A DNA stretch of 40,723 bases from Parachlamydiaceae bacterium (GTDB lineage Bacteria > Chlamydiota > Chlamydiia > Chlamydiales > Parachlamydiaceae), in the NCBI GenBank assembly GCA_013816265.1, contig JACDES010000013.1, forward strand, positions 1 to 40,723, read 5' to 3'. The notes beneath the pieces were generated by a model. The model was given only the letters and a program-made list of their open reading frames with translations. It did not search any database and was not told the DNA's origin. A program made the position numbers and the translations under genes. Shown one piece after another: positions 7,404 to 15,771 of the stretch (positions within the stretch are counted from its first letter, which is position 1; every line of letters starts with the position of its first letter).

Positions 7404-8570
7404 ATGAATATCAATGATGTTAGCGGTGTTACAAGTACACCAATAAATAACCAAAATTCTGTTAATAATACAAACCCTGAGCACGCAACTTTTATTCAAA
7501 AAATAAATGATTTGATAGAATTTTTGAATACTAAGGTGGAAGCATCTTTACAGCAACAAAGAACAGAATCAAAGAAAATATTTGATGCTAGACGTAATGA
7601 GATTGAAAATGAAGAAGAATATTTCAACCTTTATCAGCAAAACCTGGCTAAGAAACAGATGAATAAAGAATATGAACATAGAAATAAAATAATATATGAA
7701 AAAGCCCTAGCATTAAAGAGTGAACAAGAGATATTAAGCAAATTATTTGAAAATTTACACAACTCACCTTCCAAAGAATTGCAATCCCTAGAAGAAGTAC
7801 AAAAGTACATTTTTGATAAAATTGATGTACAAAAAGCTAGACTAGCTCCATATGAAAACAAGTTATCAACCCTTAATCAAGAACTTGCAACATTAAATGT
7901 AAAAATTGAAGTGAAAAATCAAGAGATAGTAGCTATAGACAAACGGATAGCAAGTAATAAAAGGTTGGTAAGAGACCTTCAAAACAATCAAAATAATATT
8001 ATACTCCTTGCAAAGCTTGAAAAAGAAAGAGTTTTATTGTTAGCAGCTAAAAACCATTTAGATGCAGAAAAGAATCATTTAGACAATCAAATATTACTCT
8101 TAAGGAACGATATTAATAACCTTAAGAATGATGCCGGTTATCACCCAACAAATTTTAGAAGTTTTAATTATTATCATGAATTAAATGTTTTAATAAGTGA
8201 CAAAATAGCAAAATTATCAGGCGCGCCCCTTGCCAAGGAAATAAACGCTGAAATAGCACGTGATGAACAAACTCTTCCTCTATTCTCAGAATTAAACAAC
8301 CTATCTTCAAGTAATAAAGCAATTAATCAAGTCAAAGAAGAAATACATCATTTGGAATTTGAAGAGGAGTTAATGAGAAAAGCTATAGCCTCCGATAAAG
8401 CGGGAGCAAAAGATACATCTAAATTAATGGCACTTGATAATAAAACAAAAGTAGAACTTGAACGATTAAGAATATATCGTGATGAACTTCAACTTATTAA
8501 AAGGAATGCATTTGGTTCTGGCTCAACAAAAGGCTTCAAGAAATTGAACAAAAAATTTAAGAACGTTTAA
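7404..8570 (+). CDS. Long coiled-coil protein of unknown function
   Basis: A 388-residue protein, almost entirely predicted helix. Residues 25-255 and 285-375 have dense Lys/Glu/Gln/Leu heptad-like patterns (for example LEKERVLLLAAKNHLDAEKN, IEVKNQEIVAIDKRIASNK). The first 25 residues are Asn/Ser/Thr-rich, and there is no signal peptide or membrane segment. The ATG is preceded by GGGGGTT. In intracellular bacteria such proteins are often secreted effectors that mimic host coiled-coil or SNARE-like proteins. No SNARE signature was recognised, so no function is assigned. It lies between 9-bp arrays A and B, which have the same orientation. Confidence 0.7.
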   Translation: MNINDVSGVTSTPINNQNSVNNTNPEHATFIQKINDLIEFLNTKVEASLQQQRTESKKIFDARRNEIENEEEYFNLYQQNLAKKQMNKEYEHRNKIIYEKALALKSEQEILSKLFENLHNSPSKELQSLEEVQKYIFDKIDVQKARLAPYENKLSTLNQELATLNVKIEVKNQEIVAIDKRIASNKRLVRDLQNNQNNIILLAKLEKERVLLLAAKNHLDAEKNHLDNQILLLRNDINNLKNDAGYHPTNFRSFNYYHELNVLISDKIAKLSGAPLAKEINAEIARDEQTLPLFSELNNLSSSNKAINQVKEEIHHLEFEEELMRKAIASDKAGAKDTSKLMALDNKTKVELERLRIYRDELQLIKRNAFGSGSTKGFKKLNKKFKNV

Positions 8571-8596
8571 TCTTTCTCGGACACTATTCAAACAAA

Positions 8597-8630
8597 GGAC
8601 ATAAACGACCTAAAGGACATAAAGGACATA
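8597..8630 (+). repeat. 9-bp phased GGAC array, copy B (downstream of four-helix gene)
   Basis: GGACATAAA, CGACCTAAA, GGACATAAA, GGACATAAG: the tetramers start at 8597, 8606, 8615 and 8624, an exact 9-base period. The array points towards the four-helix gene and ends 12 bases before its stop codon at 8643. It is inverted relative to array C on the other side. Confidence 0.9.
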
Positions 8631-8642
8631 AGACATTTGACA

Positions 8643-9194
8643 TCATCGATTGTTGTTTCGGATAGCTAACCGGGCTTTTGTCATCCGTTCCTTAAGTCCA
8701 CCTTCTTTCAGAAAATCCTTTTCTAAGCGTCGAATCTGTTGATCAAGTAAATAATTGGTTACTCTTATTAAACCAATTATTACGTTGGCACAAATCTCTG
8801 GATTATCATTTTCAATACCCTTTTGAAATGTTGCATAGGTAGAATTTCTTTCTCGATTAAGTTCACCCAGTCGCTTAGCATACGGATGATCTTTTGCCCA
8901 TTCATTTAATCGGCGGACTCTAAGAAAATCTCGATAATCAATAAGCAACTCTTCTTGACTTGAGCGCGCTACATTTGTAAGCTTGATTTCCATCTCCTTA
9001 GATGTACCTGAAGCTTGGCTCCCCTCTGCAATATTTTGCTTACCTGATCGCGCAGCTTGAACCATTTGATCAATGGTTCGATCCCCCTTTCGAAAAAAAC
9101 GATTTGTAAAATAGACTGTGGCATCATAGATAATTTCTGCTTTTTGGTATGAAATTAATTGCTCATATCCCCCATGCGTTGGTATAAACTGCAT
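8643..9194 (-). CDS. Four-helix-bundle protein, S23/IVP (Avd-like) family
   Basis: A 183-residue helical protein of the 23S-rRNA-intervening-sequence (S23) four-helix-bundle family. Hallmarks are LISYQKAEIIYDATVYFTNR, the RSGKQNIAEGSQASGTSKE loop, ELLIDYRDFLRVRRLNEWAK and LIRVTNYLLDQQIRRLEKDF. The family adopts the fold of Avd, the basic accessory protein of diversity-generating retroelements. Its own function is unresolved, though RNA or DNA binding is suspected. The gene sits between two inverted 9-bp GGAC arrays. The last unit of array C (AAAAGGACTAAATT before ATG) also supplies the ribosome-binding site. No reverse transcriptase or variable-repeat region is visible. A decayed second copy lies at 18392-18507. 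Confidence 0.85.
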   Translation of the reverse strand: MQFIPTHGGYEQLISYQKAEIIYDATVYFTNRFFRKGDRTIDQMVQAARSGKQNIAEGSQASGTSKEMEIKLTNVARSSQEELLIDYRDFLRVRRLNEWAKDHPYAKRLGELNRERNSTYATFQKGIENDNPEICANVIIGLIRVTNYLLDQQIRRLEKDFLKEGGLKERMTKARLAIRNNNR

Positions 9195-9200
9195 AATTTA

Positions 9201-9240
9201 GTCCTTTTCGTCCTTTAGGTCGTTTTTGTCCTTTTTGTCC
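9201..9240 (-). repeat. 9-bp phased GGAC array, copy C (upstream of four-helix gene)
   Basis: On the minus strand: GGACAAAAA, GGACAAAAA, CGACCTAAA, GGACGAAAA, GGACT. The plus-strand GTCC/GTCG tetramers start at 9201, 9210, 9219, 9228 and 9237, an exact 9-base period. It is inverted relative to array B, so the pair brackets the four-helix gene like terminal inverted repeats. Its last unit provides the AAGGA ribosome site. Confidence 0.9.
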
Positions 9241-9279
9241 TTTTTATTAACCGCAAAAATATGAATAATAATATATTTA

Positions 9280-10287
9280 CTAATTTTTTTTGATTTGAAT
9301 AATCTCACCAGGTTTCCATTCTTTTAAAAAGGCTTCAGCAGTAATGGTAATTTCCCAGCCATGATATGGGTCTCGTATTCTGACTCTAGAAAGATCTTCC
9401 GAAACCTCATCAACAAGCATGTCATGTCCTCCTAATTTACCACAAATGGTAACTATTGCTGGACCATTTTTGATAAGTAAAGTTCTGAGACCCAATAGAG
9501 AATCAGCTGGGTTTAGACTGATTAATAATCCTGCTTCTTTAAAATCCCTTACATGGTCATCATCATAGCCTATATTTCTAGTTTGTAATCCATGTAAATT
9601 AGGATTTTTACCATTATCCATGATAAGCATAGCGGCAGCTGCTGCTGTACATCCTCGAGTAGCTTGTTGTTGAATAATCGCTTTTTCATACTTTGTATAC
9701 CCAACAGATATACCTGGAGCAATTTCTTTAGTTTTGACAATATCTAATTTTTCGACAATTTCACTATCACTAAAAAGCTCACCGCTTCCATGCACACTTT
9801 TTACCACCCCTGCTTTGGACAGCATTACAGTATCGCATATTCCTACTGGAGGTATTTTTCTTATTTGCGGAGCACCCGCGTTTGTTAGATTCTTTTGATT
9901 TTTATCTTTAAGTTCGATCGACAGTATATTTTGAATGTCGGCAGGAGGGTTTTCTTTATCAAAACAACGTCCACGTACTTGATCAAAGCGAACTTGTTTT
10001 TCATTTTTCTCTTTAATCAAGACGATTTTTCTGTCAATTCCACTAACAGCTTGCTGCCACCACATTTTCACAGTTTGTGAATCATAGTAGTATGGTACGA
10101 TTGTCAAAGTCGATAAAAGTGCTAAAGCTCCAATTGCAATGCAATAAATCGTATTGAGCGTTTTCTCGTAGGTAATTTTTTTATGATATATTTCCCCGTT
10201 ATACTCGAAATCTTTCTCTGACGTTTTCTGTTGATATTCGTTAGAATGCTTATATGGGTTTGCTGAAGATGATTTGATTATTAACAT
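9280..10287 (-). CDS. Membrane-anchored papain-like (C39-type) cysteine protease
   Basis: A 335-residue protein with one membrane segment at about residues 44-66 (LNTIYCIAIGALALLSTLTI) and a C-terminal peptidase-like domain from about 195. The putative catalytic set is Gln206-208 plus Cys213 (QQQATRGCTAAAAAML), His288 (KLGGHDMLVDEV) and Asp306 (RIRDPYHGWE). The C-x15-20-helix, Gly-His-x-hydrophobic and R-D-P order is that of the C39/papain-like bacteriocin-processing peptidases. No ABC transporter part or substrate peptide is nearby. I therefore infer a free-standing protease that may act on host or envelope proteins. The ATG has AAGGAT upstream. A transglutaminase or deubiquitinase variant of the papain fold is an alternative. 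Confidence 0.65.
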   Translation of the reverse strand: MLIIKSSSANPYKHSNEYQQKTSEKDFEYNGEIYHKKITYEKTLNTIYCIAIGALALLSTLTIVPYYYDSQTVKMWWQQAVSGIDRKIVLIKEKNEKQVRFDQVRGRCFDKENPPADIQNILSIELKDKNQKNLTNAGAPQIRKIPPVGICDTVMLSKAGVVKSVHGSGELFSDSEIVEKLDIVKTKEIAPGISVGYTKYEKAIIQQQATRGCTAAAAAMLIMDNGKNPNLHGLQTRNIGYDDDHVRDFKEAGLLISLNPADSLLGLRTLLIKNGPAIVTICGKLGGHDMLVDEVSEDLSRVRIRDPYHGWEITITAEAFLKEWKPGEIIQIKKN

Positions 10288-10616
10288 TAAATAAATCCTT
10301 GGTAAAATTAATAATATTTACAATATCAAAAAAATAAATATAACAAATTATTTATTTTATATCCATATAAATAAATAATTCTACTCAATTAAATGATAAT
10401 TTATTACAAAGTTTAATTAAGAAATGAAATAAAAGTAATTTTAAAACGGTACTTTGATTTCTGAGAGTGCTTATCCTTTTAACTACATCACACGTCGATC
10501 AATTCGAAAGTGGCATACTGGTATCTGAGTTTTAGAAAATCTCAAATACCAATATACCATGCCCAAATCCTTAATTGTTAATGATCTTATTGCTCATCAA
10601 TTAGATCAATTCAAAA
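10288..10616. other. AT-rich spacer, no gene seen
   Basis: A 329-base gap between the protease start and the multicopper oxidase stop. It is very AT-rich. An imperfect hairpin lies near 10518-10556 (TGGTATCTGAG ... CTCAAATACCA) and could end the oxidase transcript. No ORF or RNA was recognised. Confidence 0.5.
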
Positions 10617-12989
10617 CTAGGGTTTCTGTGCTTTATTGCTCACCTGGAAGGGCCTCATCATCATATTGTCTTCATGATCGAGAATATTGCAATGCCAAAC
10701 ATATCCGCTTCCGCCAGGATAGCCAAATTTGTCTTTTTTATCTCCCAGTTTGGATGTAGGATCGAAAGCAAATCGGTTCTCTCCTGCTGAAACTCCTCCA
10801 ACTGGAATATCTTGAGGAGCCCATCTAATTGCAAGACGAGTCACTGTTCCTGGATATATTTTTATTGTGTCTTTCCATCCATATTCATTTGGATCAGGAG
10901 CAATTACAGGTCCTCTTAAAAATGGTGCTACATCAGGATTTCCACCCAATTTTGGCGTACTTAAGTATGAGAAAGGAGAACCATAGGTATAAACAGTTCC
11001 TGGAGGTACCGTTTTGGGTCGATTCAGGAATTTATTCCAAGCCGTTTCATACAGATCTCTATAAGATCCTAGACAAACAAATGGAGGAACAGTATTTCCC
11101 ACATAAAAGGCTTGTCTATTGATAAGTTGAAATTGGATGAGATGGATATGAATTGGATGGGCATCAGGTGTTAAATTAACAAGCTCCCAAATCTCCGTTG
11201 AACCCACTTGAGGAATCTCTGTGACATAAAGAGAACCATTGTTGTAAGGAACCGAATCTGGTAAGATTTCCTTGTTATAAGGATTTTTCCCGTCATAACT
11301 AGTATTATTGCATAAAACGACTACAGGAGCTGTTGAATAAGGATCTTCTTGCTCAATAAGAACAAGACTTCTTGTCAAATTGGGAACAACCCCTGGGGCT
11401 AATTTCCCTTTACCATTTGCAAGCCGCACAATCGCTTTATCACCTTTTCTTAAAGTAGCTCCAGGAATTGCTGGATTAAAGCTTTTGTCTGGAGATGAAC
11501 GTTTATTTTTCACCCGGAATTGCATAATCAATCCTTCTACATCAGGATCTAGCAATGTTCCACCCCCTGGGAAAGGGCCTGGTGCATCATTATTGACTGT
11601 AATATTTTTTCCCTCATAACCAGTAAAATCAATAATAACATCCATCCGTTCTCCTGGAGCAAAGAGCAGCCTAGGAGAGTCGAAAACAGGACCTAAATCC
11701 GGATCCTCTGGTGGACATAGATCCGATGTATTATAGGTAAATGGGATAAAGCTATTAATATTTACTGGTTTATCCAACAATCCACCATCGGTACCAATCT
11801 GCCATATCTGTGGAACTGAGGTATTTGTATTATCATTAGAAGTTAAATAAAGGGCCAAGAATCTAGCATTGCAAGAATCTAATAATCTAAAACGGTATCG
11901 TCGTGGTTCCACTTCTAGATAAGGCCAGCTTTTCCCATTGACACACATTACATCGCCGAAAAATTCAGCAATCGCATAAGGATTAATATCAGGATTACCT
12001 GGAGGGCCATTCAACCCAGCTGTCAACGGATTTCCATCTGGAAAGAAGAGTTGTCCATGGGTGTCAAACTGACGATCTGAGATAATCATTTCAACTTCAA
12101 AATCATCTTTTGGTAGAGGAGGTGAAACGGATGATTCTGGTTCACCGCGAATGAAATAAAATCCTGCTTGGCCTGCTAAAACGCTAAGTCTTGTGATACC
12201 GAGAACGTGATCATGAAACCAAAGAGTTGTTGCTGGCTGGCTGTTAGGATAAATGAGTTTATTTGAGACAAATGAAGCTCCTTTGATTTTCTTTCCAGGT
12301 GTCCACCAAGAATTTGGGTCTCCATCAGCATAAGAGGGATTTTCAGCACCATGCAAGTGGATAGTGATTGGCTGTGGCCCCTCATAAATACCTGGATTTC
12401 CCTGTGGCATTCCTGTACCGAAAGGATAAACTTCGGGATCATAGGTATCAAATCCCTGTCCAAACTGAGGCCAATTTAATGGATTAGCCCATTGAAAACT
12501 CACATCGACTGTCAGAAATTTTTGGAGAAGAGGCCCTTTGAGTATGCGCCCTTTCTTATCTTTAAAGGGAAATAAGTGATTGAGACCTTTGACATAAGAT
12601 TTTTTATGGCGCTCTACTTCAACAGTATGGGCGGGATAAGATGGGCCATAGGTTTTTTTCCCATCGCTCATTTCGTATCCCCACATGTACGTCCCTTCTC
12701 TGGGATCAATCGTAACCAGGGGCATACCTGTTTCTACGCTTTTATAAGTAACAGAACGAGGAAGATTTTGATAAAATGAATTCGGGAGAATTTTTTGCTG
12801 AAATTCTTTTGCTGTAACCTTGATCTTCCTTATCCCATCAACTCTTTCTCCATTATATGTCGTGAGAGGTTCAACGAATTTGGGAATGATTCCTCCATCA
12901 ATGACAAATTGCTTTACTTGTTGATTTGCCTGGATTGTATTAGTCGACACTCCAATGAGTAATGCTAAAAAATAAAGTTTTTTTTTCAT
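10617..12989 (-). CDS. CotA-like multicopper oxidase, exported, with an altered copper-site motif
   Basis: A 790-residue protein with a signal peptide (MKKKLYFLALLIGVSTNTIQA). It has the CotA/bilirubin-oxidase-type copper motifs: HLHG (211-214), FHDH (258-261), HPIHIH (about 605-610) and the C-terminal WHCNILDHEDNMMMRPF (765 on). Such enzymes oxidise phenols, bilirubin or metal ions and reduce oxygen to water. The type-1 copper ligands are kept (His in HPIHIH, Cys767, His772, Met777). The second His of the usual HCHI motif, a type-3 copper ligand, is Asn768 (codon AAT). At 790 residues it is longer than CotA (about 510) because of N-terminal and loop insertions. Ribosome site TAGGAAA. It follows a small Cys-containing ORF and a shared promoter. 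Confidence 0.88.
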   Translation of the reverse strand: MKKKLYFLALLIGVSTNTIQANQQVKQFVIDGGIIPKFVEPLTTYNGERVDGIRKIKVTAKEFQQKILPNSFYQNLPRSVTYKSVETGMPLVTIDPREGTYMWGYEMSDGKKTYGPSYPAHTVEVERHKKSYVKGLNHLFPFKDKKGRILKGPLLQKFLTVDVSFQWANPLNWPQFGQGFDTYDPEVYPFGTGMPQGNPGIYEGPQPITIHLHGAENPSYADGDPNSWWTPGKKIKGASFVSNKLIYPNSQPATTLWFHDHVLGITRLSVLAGQAGFYFIRGEPESSVSPPLPKDDFEVEMIISDRQFDTHGQLFFPDGNPLTAGLNGPPGNPDINPYAIAEFFGDVMCVNGKSWPYLEVEPRRYRFRLLDSCNARFLALYLTSNDNTNTSVPQIWQIGTDGGLLDKPVNINSFIPFTYNTSDLCPPEDPDLGPVFDSPRLLFAPGERMDVIIDFTGYEGKNITVNNDAPGPFPGGGTLLDPDVEGLIMQFRVKNKRSSPDKSFNPAIPGATLRKGDKAIVRLANGKGKLAPGVVPNLTRSLVLIEQEDPYSTAPVVVLCNNTSYDGKNPYNKEILPDSVPYNNGSLYVTEIPQVGSTEIWELVNLTPDAHPIHIHLIQFQLINRQAFYVGNTVPPFVCLGSYRDLYETAWNKFLNRPKTVPPGTVYTYGSPFSYLSTPKLGGNPDVAPFLRGPVIAPDPNEYGWKDTIKIYPGTVTRLAIRWAPQDIPVGGVSAGENRFAFDPTSKLGDKKDKFGYPGGSGYVWHCNILDHEDNMMMRPFQVSNKAQKP

Positions 12990-13039
12990 AATTTCCTAAT
13001 TGAATACAAGTTTGAAAGTGTCTAATAATTTTGCATAAC

Positions 13040-13231
13040 TTAGCAAATAACTTTTTTAACGGAAGGCCTTTTCCTAGGCCCCTTTGGCTGGGCTTTTCGG
13101 CATCTCGGGCAGGCATAAAAATTGGATGTATCGATGGATGAAGAGGTGTTTGTAGAAAATGGAAAGGAAGGAAAATCAAAAAAAGTGGGGCATAAAGCAA
13201 AGGGAATCATGACTAGGCACGTAAATTTCAT
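13040..13231 (-). CDS. Small exported Cys-x-x-Cys peptide upstream of the multicopper oxidase
   Basis: A 63-residue ORF with a hydrophobic N-terminus (MKFTCLVMIPFALCPTFFDF) that could be a signal peptide, and a basic tail with YACPRCRKAQPKGPRKRP. Its ATG has AAGGATTTT seven bases upstream. It lies about 30 bases after a good minus-strand promoter (13267-13296) and 50 bases before the oxidase gene, so it would be the first gene of that transcript. The CxxC/basic tail could bind metal. Coding status rests only on context and it may be a leader ORF. Confidence 0.4.
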   Translation of the reverse strand: MKFTCLVMIPFALCPTFFDFPSFPFSTNTSSSIDTSNFYACPRCRKAQPKGPRKRPSVKKVIC

Positions 13232-13266
13232 AGCAAAATCCTTAAATTTATTGTTAAAGAAGAAAT

Positions 13267-13296
13267 ATTCTAGATCGCTCCCAGCAAAGTTGTCAA
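13267..13296 (-). promoter_or_regulatory. Sigma-70-type promoter for the oxidase transcript
   Basis: Minus-strand TTGACA (13291-13296) and TAGAAT (13267-13272) are separated by 18 bases. The first start codon downstream is the small ORF at 13231, followed by the multicopper oxidase at 12989. The -35 is a perfect match and the -10 has five of six. Confidence 0.55.
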
Positions 13297-13359
13297 TTTT
13301 ATTTTTGAATTTTGTTGATAGCTGCAGAGAGTATTAACCATGACCTGTTTCTAATAGAT

Positions 13360-13410
13360 TGTAGCCAAAATGAAAGCGAAAGCCTTCTATTGCTTTCATT
13401 TTTTGCTACA
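13360..13410 (+). terminator. Long hairpin with T-run (GCGAAAG family), probable terminator
   Basis: TGTAGC-C-AAAATGAAAGC pairs with GCTTTCATTTT-TT-GCTACA across a 14-base loop containing GAAAGCC. The T-rich 3' arm makes it terminator-like on the plus strand. It belongs to the dispersed hairpin family. It is followed by ACAGCCCCTTTCTTAT, which recurs in similar form after the hairpin at 28707. The rest of the 13297-13737 gap is AT-rich without a recognisable gene. Confidence 0.55.
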
Positions 13411-13737
13411 GCCCCTTTCTTATAGTGACACCATTGTAGCAATGCTTTGAGAGGCTAAGCATTTTCTCAAAATTTTTTATAATTCCTTAAGTTTGAAATA
13501 TATTTTTTTATCATCGGAAGAAACAACCATATTGAAAATTTTCAATGAACTCTATTTTTCAAGTTTCAGAAAAATTTAAAATAACGTAATGGAGGTAAGC
13601 AACCTTAGGGACAATGACAATATTAGCCCTCAAAAATTTCCTTAGAAAAATTATATGACCATAGATCGAGTTGCTTTGCGTAATTGTATGCCTTGTTTTT
13701 GAAGTCAAAATTGCGTAAAAGTTAACAATAAAATTCA

Positions 13738-13766
13738 TTGACAACATAAAATTTATTTTTGATAGT
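13738..13766 (+). promoter_or_regulatory. Sigma-70-type promoter of the GMC oxidoreductase
   Basis: TTGACA (13738-13743), a 17-base spacer and GATAGT (13761-13766). Transcription would begin near 13773, giving a very short leader holding AAGGAG and the TTG start at 13787. Confidence 0.5.
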
Positions 13767-13786
13767 AAACCAAAAAGGAGCTTACT

Positions 13787-15607
13787 TTGAAAATCAAAAT
13801 TTTTACCCTAGCTTTAATAACTGCTACAGCAAGCCTTTTTGGCGATCAACTTGATCTAGGCATTCCATATCAATGCAACAAATCCGAAATTGAAAACCTA
13901 GAGGCTGACATCATCGTTGTAGGTGGTGGAGCGGCAGGTTGCGTATTAATGAACCAGCTATCAAAGAATGGTCTCTATTCAGTATTAGGAATAGAGGGGG
14001 GGCCAAATTTAACAAATGATCCCGCAATCGAAGCAGTTGGCATCCCAGCATTATTATTGGCTACTACAGGAAGGTACAAGTTTTTTTGGCCCGGATGGAG
14101 TCAAACCCTTCCAATGGCAGGTCTCAATGGACGAGTTAGTGATTGGACAACAGGAATGCTGTTGGGTGGTGGCTCATCGGTTAACTCATTATACTACGGT
14201 CGTGGCTCGAATACCATGTATAAGCGTTGGGAAGAAATTTCTGGCAGCGAAAATTGGAGTCTGGACAAAATTCTGGCAACCTTTAAGACCCTTGAAAACT
14301 ATCATGGATTAACAATCACACCAGGTGCGCGAGGACACAAAGGTAACCTTGATGTCCTGCAGACACCTACAGTATCGCAGTTGACAACGAAAGTACTATT
14401 ACCCGCTACACAGGCAGCTTTTCCTGGAATTCCAACGGTGCTAGACTATAATGATCCGAGTGTGGGAAATTGCATTTCCACTCGTGCCCAATGGTTTATT
14501 GACCCTACAGGTACCAAACGAGCGAGTAGCGCGACAGCATTTTTAAATAGCTCGGTTATGACACCGGATGGTCACGGAGTTAACGGACACAAACTGCGTG
14601 TTTTATTCGATTCGGTAGCCGTGAAACTAGAATTTGACAAACATCGACGTGCTAAGACAGTAAAATTTATAAAGGACGGTCAACTATATGAAGCACGAGC
14701 ACGGAAGGCTGTTGTTTTGGCGAGTGGTATTAATAGTAGCAAATTGCTACAGCTTTCGGGCATAGGTCCGTCGAAAGTACTAAAAGATGCAGACATCAAA
14801 CCCACTTTCATTAATAAAAACGTCGGAAAACATCTTCAAAATCATCCGCTTCTCTTCATTACATTGCTCGCAGATCCTGCACATAACGGTATTCCTGCTG
14901 GAGCACCTTATTCATATACGATCCATAATGTCTATTTGCCAGCAGTTGGCGGTTCTTCAAGCGACCCACGAATGCTGCAAGTTTTGTTCGAATACGTACC
15001 AGCTAGCGCTCAGTTACCGGTTCCTCTAATAGTCATCGGATTTGAGCTATTGAACCCAAAGAGTGAAGGTAGTGTCACAATCCAAAGTGATAACTCATAT
15101 CAACTAGCTGCAGTGGATGACGGCTTTTATAAAGATCCTGTAGACCTAAAGAATATGAAGGATGGTATCAAGATCTATATTCGTCATCTGCTAGATCAAT
15201 TAGCACTCCTTAGCCCCGATACGGATTACTATAGACCCATATTCGGAGATCCGTTCAACCTAGTCATACTTTCTGATTATAAAGATTCAGAGGTTGAGTC
15301 GTACGTGAAAAATAACACCAATCTTACGCTGGATGTACACCATTTTACATCACACTGTAAAATGGCTCCCTTGAACGCCGGAGGTGTGGTTGATGGTAAC
15401 ACACGTGTTTATGGAACAAAGAACGTTTATGTAGCTGACGACTCCATCTGTCCTTTGATTCCGGATATCAATACAGCCGGACCAGCAATGATGATCGGAT
15501 TACGCACTAGCCAGATTCTGAAAAGTATCTTGAGCAAAAAAGAAAAATTACATTGTAAAAAACAAGCCAACACTTTCAGTTCTGATAACATTGAGAATGA
15601 GGATTAG
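13787..15607 (+). CDS. Exported GMC-family FAD oxidoreductase (glucose/choline dehydrogenase type)
   Basis: A 606-residue protein starting at TTG, with AAGGAG upstream and a signal peptide (MKIKIFTLALITATASLFG). The FAD-binding Rossmann motif is VVGGGAAGCVL (about 44-54). GMC signature 1 is GMLLGGGSSVNSLYYGRGS (123 on) and signature 2 is VVLASGINSSKLLQLSGIGP. The C-terminal region, VHHFTSHCKM then VYVADDSICPLIPDINTAGP, carries the catalytic-His region and FAD-contacting residues. These enzymes oxidise alcohols, sugars or aromatic alcohols; the substrate cannot be told from sequence. Export places it in the same compartment as the multicopper oxidase encoded divergently. The tail after residue 585 is hydrophilic and dispensable-looking. 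Confidence 0.88.
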   Translation: MKIKIFTLALITATASLFGDQLDLGIPYQCNKSEIENLEADIIVVGGGAAGCVLMNQLSKNGLYSVLGIEGGPNLTNDPAIEAVGIPALLLATTGRYKFFWPGWSQTLPMAGLNGRVSDWTTGMLLGGGSSVNSLYYGRGSNTMYKRWEEISGSENWSLDKILATFKTLENYHGLTITPGARGHKGNLDVLQTPTVSQLTTKVLLPATQAAFPGIPTVLDYNDPSVGNCISTRAQWFIDPTGTKRASSATAFLNSSVMTPDGHGVNGHKLRVLFDSVAVKLEFDKHRRAKTVKFIKDGQLYEARARKAVVLASGINSSKLLQLSGIGPSKVLKDADIKPTFINKNVGKHLQNHPLLFITLLADPAHNGIPAGAPYSYTIHNVYLPAVGGSSSDPRMLQVLFEYVPASAQLPVPLIVIGFELLNPKSEGSVTIQSDNSYQLAAVDDGFYKDPVDLKNMKDGIKIYIRHLLDQLALLSPDTDYYRPIFGDPFNLVILSDYKDSEVESYVKNNTNLTLDVHHFTSHCKMAPLNAGGVVDGNTRVYGTKNVYVADDSICPLIPDINTAGPAMMIGLRTSQILKSILSKKEKLHCKKQANTFSSDNIENED

Positions 15608-15621
15608 CGGAGCATGGAAAA

Positions 15622-15643
15622 GCAGCCGGAAGATGCCGGCTGC
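15622..15643 (+). terminator. GC-rich hairpin after the GMC gene
   Basis: GCAGCCGG (15622-15629) and CCGGCTGC (15636-15643) form a perfect 8-bp stem with a 6-base loop, 15 bases after the stop. The following ACCAAATTTT is only weakly T-rich, so this is a probable but not canonical terminator. Confidence 0.5.
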
Positions 15644-15699
15644 CGACCAAATTTTAGATTGAGATGCTTTAGTTCATAACCCCCATCCAAGAGTGGCGG

Positions 15700-15739
15700 C
15701 TTCGAACAAAGCGAAAGCCCTCTTTCGCTTTGTTCGAAG
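15700..15739. repeat. Perfect 18-bp-arm hairpin of the GCGAAAG family
   Basis: CTTCGAACAAAGCGAAAG (15700-15717), loop CCCT, then its exact reverse complement (15722-15739). It is the cleanest copy of the dispersed family. It lies 32 bases before the aldo/keto reductase start, so it would sit in that gene's leader or end the GMC transcript. Confidence 0.85.
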
Positions 15740-15771
15740 ACGCTCTGTGTTATTATTGGAATAAACCTAAG

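Noticed and set aside
8643..9194. A diversity-generating retroelement around the Avd-like gene
   Set aside because: No reverse transcriptase, template repeat or variable target gene is seen within the window.
7111..9240. The phased GGAC arrays as a CRISPR array
   Set aside because: Units are 9 bases with no unique spacers and no cas genes; they are tandem repeats, not CRISPR.
11380..11619. Plus-strand ORFs inside the multicopper oxidase
   Set aside because: They are shadows of the conserved minus-strand coding frame.
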